NCBI GenBank assembly: GCA_021780625.1
Contig: JAJXYI010000465.1
Span: 1-7,986 of the forward strand
Origin: a bacterium
Lineage (GTDB): Bacteria; Verrucomicrobiota; Verrucomicrobiae; Opitutales; Opitutaceae
DNA: 7,986 nucleotides
Direction of reading: 5' to 3'
Positions 5,992-7,986 of the stretch are shown piece by piece (position 1 is the first letter of the stretch; the number at the start of each line of letters is the position of its first letter). Below the pieces are notes generated by a model. It made no database searches, was not told where the DNA came from, and saw nothing but the letters and a program-made list of their open reading frames with translations. The position numbers were made by a program, and so were the translations under genes.

Positions 5992-7416
5992 TCAGAAGGC
6001 GATCCACGCTTCGGCGTAGAGGGTGTTGTTGGCGCTGGCATTGGTGCCCGCACCATCGTAATTGCTCCGCGCGCCCTCGAAGCGGTTGTACACCGTGTAT
6101 TGGAGCGTCAGCTGCACGTTGCTGCGCGGCCAGAATTTCGGGCCGCCGTCCTTGTTGAAGGGCATGTAGTCGACCTGGAAGATGAAACCGTCGCTGTTGG
6201 GCGAGCCGTGCGGGTTGACCGTGTACAGGCCGGTATCCGCCGTGCCGTCGATGTTGAAGTACTGGACGGATCCGGCGTAGGTCTTGTCATACACGTCGTT
6301 CACCGTGAGCTTGAGCGTGTCGAGGCTGTCGCCGGGATTGGCGGTGTTGCCCAGGGCATAACTCGCCGACCACGACTGGCTCTCATGCACGTAGTTGGCC
6401 ATCGCCGTGAGGTCGTTCTTCGAGAAGGAAATCTGGTACTCGGAATCGAGGCCGACATCCGTGAACTTGTCGGTGCCCATGGAGGAATCACGGCCGGGAT
6501 ACGTCATCGCAGTCATGCCGAAGGTGCCGAATTCGAGCCGGCCATCGCCGACCGAGGTCTCGTAGGCGAGGCGCCAATACGGGGCGGGATGTGCGATTTC
6601 GGCCTCACCGGTCGGATCGACGCCAAAGGTCCGCTGCATTCCGAAACCGAGGGTCTTGTACGCACCGACATCGACGTAGATGCTGTCGTCGACGAAGACG
6701 TAGGCACCCACACCGACCACCTGCGCCGCAAACGCGCCGTCGATGAAGGTACCCGCTGTCGGAGACGGAGCGAGGCCGGAGCCAACGTAGGGATAACCCC
6801 AGGCAGGAGTCGAATTCCACGGATCCTGAAGTGTGGGATTGTTGTTCGCGTACACGCCGTAAGTGACGTCGTGTTCGCCGACCGAGCCGGAATCCGCGAA
6901 GCGGATCTCGGTGTTGTCCCAGGACCAGGTTTTGGCCACGCCGTCATAGGTCATCTGCGAAAAGACGCCGACCTTGTTGAGCCACGAGGCGGCAGTGTCG
7001 CCGAACAGGCTCTTGGCATAGGGGCCGAAGAGGCGGCCACCGTAGAACAGGCTGGCCTGCGTGATCACGGTATTGTTGTTCTCGCTGAAGCCCGGAGCCG
7101 CGCCGCCCGCCTGGGCCGCCTGGGTGTGCGTGAACGAGGGCATCAGCATCACCGCGAACGGCGGCAGATTTGTCGTATCGGCGCTCTGGGTATAGCCGGT
7201 GAGCTTGAATTCGCGGCCAAACTGATTGAGCACAGGAAACTCGGTGTGGCAGGCGGAGCACTGCATGTTCATCTGCCTCGCGAAGCTCGGCAGAGCCAGG
7301 CTCGTGAGAGGCGCGCAGGCAAAGGCCCCTGCGGCCACCAGCAGCCCAAGGAAGGAAACCGACGCGCGTGGCGCACGGCATTCGTTCGTGTTGTTTTCGG
7401 ATGGATGACAGTTCAT
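5992..7416 (-). CDS. Outer-membrane monoheme cytochrome c fused to a beta-barrel porin (Cyc2-like)
   Basis: Encodes 474 residues. A signal peptide with hydrophobic core at about 21-42 is followed by LPSFARQMNMQCSACH; the single heme c motif is Cys53-Ser-Ala-Cys56-His57. The next stretch, TEFPVLNQFGREFKLTGYT (58-76), matches the 'FP.LN.FGR.FK..GYT' signature after the heme in Cyc2-type proteins. About 400 residues of alternating, aromatic- and Gly-rich strands follow (for example VGAYVFVDDSIYVDVGAYK and VQLTLQYTVYNRF), ending in AWIAF, a C-terminal Phe typical of BAM-inserted barrels. Length and layout fit Cyc2 (heme plug in a roughly 16-strand barrel), which carries electrons across the outer membrane, best known in Fe(II) oxidisers. 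The electron donor and direction here are unknown. The ATG has no clear Shine-Dalgarno. It follows a diheme cytochrome gene by 42 bp and ends in a strong terminator, so the two are an operon. No second CxxCH is present. Confidence 0.87.
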   Translation of the reverse strand: MNCHPSENNTNECRAPRASVSFLGLLVAAGAFACAPLTSLALPSFARQMNMQCSACHTEFPVLNQFGREFKLTGYTQSADTTNLPPFAVMLMPSFTHTQAAQAGGAAPGFSENNNTVITQASLFYGGRLFGPYAKSLFGDTAASWLNKVGVFSQMTYDGVAKTWSWDNTEIRFADSGSVGEHDVTYGVYANNNPTLQDPWNSTPAWGYPYVGSGLAPSPTAGTFIDGAFAAQVVGVGAYVFVDDSIYVDVGAYKTLGFGMQRTFGVDPTGEAEIAHPAPYWRLAYETSVGDGRLEFGTFGMTAMTYPGRDSSMGTDKFTDVGLDSEYQISFSKNDLTAMANYVHESQSWSASYALGNTANPGDSLDTLKLTVNDVYDKTYAGSVQYFNIDGTADTGLYTVNPHGSPNSDGFIFQVDYMPFNKDGGPKFWPRSNVQLTLQYTVYNRFEGARSNYDGAGTNASANNTLYAEAWIAF

Positions 7417-7458
7417 GGGTTTATCGGTTTGGGTAAGCGTAACGCACTCTGGTCGTAC

Positions 7459-7986
7459 TCAGAATCCAGTGTCGTCCTTCGGCTTGAGGCTGAAGAGGAA
7501 GGCAGCTAGGTCCTGATATTCGCCCGGCTTAATCTTGTCCCCCCAGGCCGGCATGTACAGCGGCGGGGCCGGTTTCTTGGGGTCGAGCGAAGCGATTTCG
7601 TGCTGACCGCGACGAATGAAGGCGATGAGTTCCTTCTTGGTATAGCCGTCACCGACGTGAATGAGGTCGGGCACGAGCTGGCCGGTCTTTGAATTTGGAT
7701 TGGGCACGCCGCCCTTGCCGTCGGGCCCATGGCAGCCGGCGCAACCGTACTTGCGGAACACCGCGCGGCCACGTTCAACCGGGCTCATGAGCGACGGGAT
7801 GCTCAGCGCGGCCTTCTGGTCGTTGAGGTGAAGGAGGAACTGCGTCAGCGCGCGGATCTGGGACTCCGTGAACCCGAACTTGGGCATCACGCTTCCCGGG
7901 GACACGCTGCGCGGGTCGCGGAAGTGCTGCATGATCCACTCGGGCGAGCGGCGCATGGCGACGTTGTCGAGCGCTGGCCCGATCTT
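7459..7986 (-). CDS. Diheme c-type cytochrome, C-terminal part (5' end beyond the right edge)
   Basis: The frame is open to the window edge; 175 residues are visible, beginning KIGPALDNVA. This first stretch is the C-terminal half of a class I cytochrome domain, whose CxxCH must lie outside the window. It shows the usual RSPEWIMQHFRDP and SVMPKFGFT, with Met34 as the likely axial ligand. A second complete domain follows: Cys82-Ala-Gly-Cys85-His86 (YGCAGCHGPDGKGG) and Met145 in YMPAWG as axial ligand, ending DDTGF. The internal Met at 7956 is not a true start, because the domain is already under way. Such cytochromes act in the periplasm or as the c subunit of a quinol-oxidising complex (cytochrome b/c1-like); the visible part cannot separate these. 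It lies directly upstream of the cytochrome-porin gene in the same direction, so it is a plausible electron partner. Confidence 0.9.
   Translation of the reverse strand, partial: KIGPALDNVAMRRSPEWIMQHFRDPRSVSPGSVMPKFGFTESQIRALTQFLLHLNDQKAALSIPSLMSPVERGRAVFRKYGCAGCHGPDGKGGVPNPNSKTGQLVPDLIHVGDGYTKKELIAFIRRGQHEIASLDPKKPAPPLYMPAWGDKIKPGEYQDLAAFLFSLKPKDDTGF

Noticed and set aside
6100..7509. 469-codon open frame on the plus strand opposite the cytochrome-porin
   Set aside because: It is a shadow of a gene with a clear signal peptide, heme motif and barrel on the minus strand; the product looks like no protein family and overlaps the terminal codons of the diheme cytochrome gene.
7459..7956. Complete 165-residue cytochrome starting at Met 7956
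   Set aside because: The frame continues to the window edge, and the residues before this Met (KIGPALDNVA) are the normal continuation of a class I cytochrome domain, so the gene is truncated by the window.

Overview
The window is GC-rich, dense bacterial DNA with long antisense shadow ORFs. It holds seven genes, two of them cut by the window edges. A TonB-dependent-receptor-like N-terminus, PAS-rich cytoplasmic kinases, an outer-membrane cytochrome-porin and weak Shine-Dalgarno use suggest a Gram-negative, respiring bacterium. Verrucomicrobiota of the Opitutus type is my best guess; this is an inference from protein style, and no rRNA or marker gene is present. I see no tRNA, rRNA, CRISPR array, insertion sequence or prophage gene.

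Left part: a leftward gene at the window edge encodes a signal peptide followed by what looks like the start of a TonB plug domain. Divergent from it, and separated by a short region carrying an 11-bp direct repeat, is a rightward two-gene signalling operon with a 4-base ATGA overlap. The first gene (376-2997) is a soluble hybrid histidine kinase, PAS-PAS-PAS-HisKA-HATPase-receiver-helical tail. Its kinase core is intact but its receiver is degenerate: the acidic pair is Asn-Asn and the conserved Lys is Met. The second gene (2994-4151) is the mirror image. It has a fully canonical receiver, then a coiled coil and a HisKA-like domain that keeps its His, then a C-terminal ATPase-like domain that has lost the N, G1 and G2 boxes. 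Together they read as one phosphorelay in which active and dead modules are split between two proteins.

Middle: after a 283-bp intergenic stretch rich in inverted repeats comes a rightward gene (4435-5223) that resembles the G domain of CobW/G3E GTPases. Its P-loop Lys, switch Glu and NKxD motif are all substituted, and it ends in an acidic tail, so it looks like a pseudo-GTPase. It converges on a leftward gene for a small lipoprotein of unknown function (5285-5827).

Right part: a leftward operon runs in from beyond the right edge. It encodes a diheme c-type cytochrome (5' part missing) and, 42 bp later, a monoheme cytochrome fused to an outer-membrane beta-barrel of the Cyc2 type, closed by a textbook intrinsic terminator. 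A periplasmic diheme carrier next to an outer-membrane cytochrome-porin suggests an electron path across the outer membrane, for example for extracellular electron exchange. This is the strongest candidate in the window for an under-described system.
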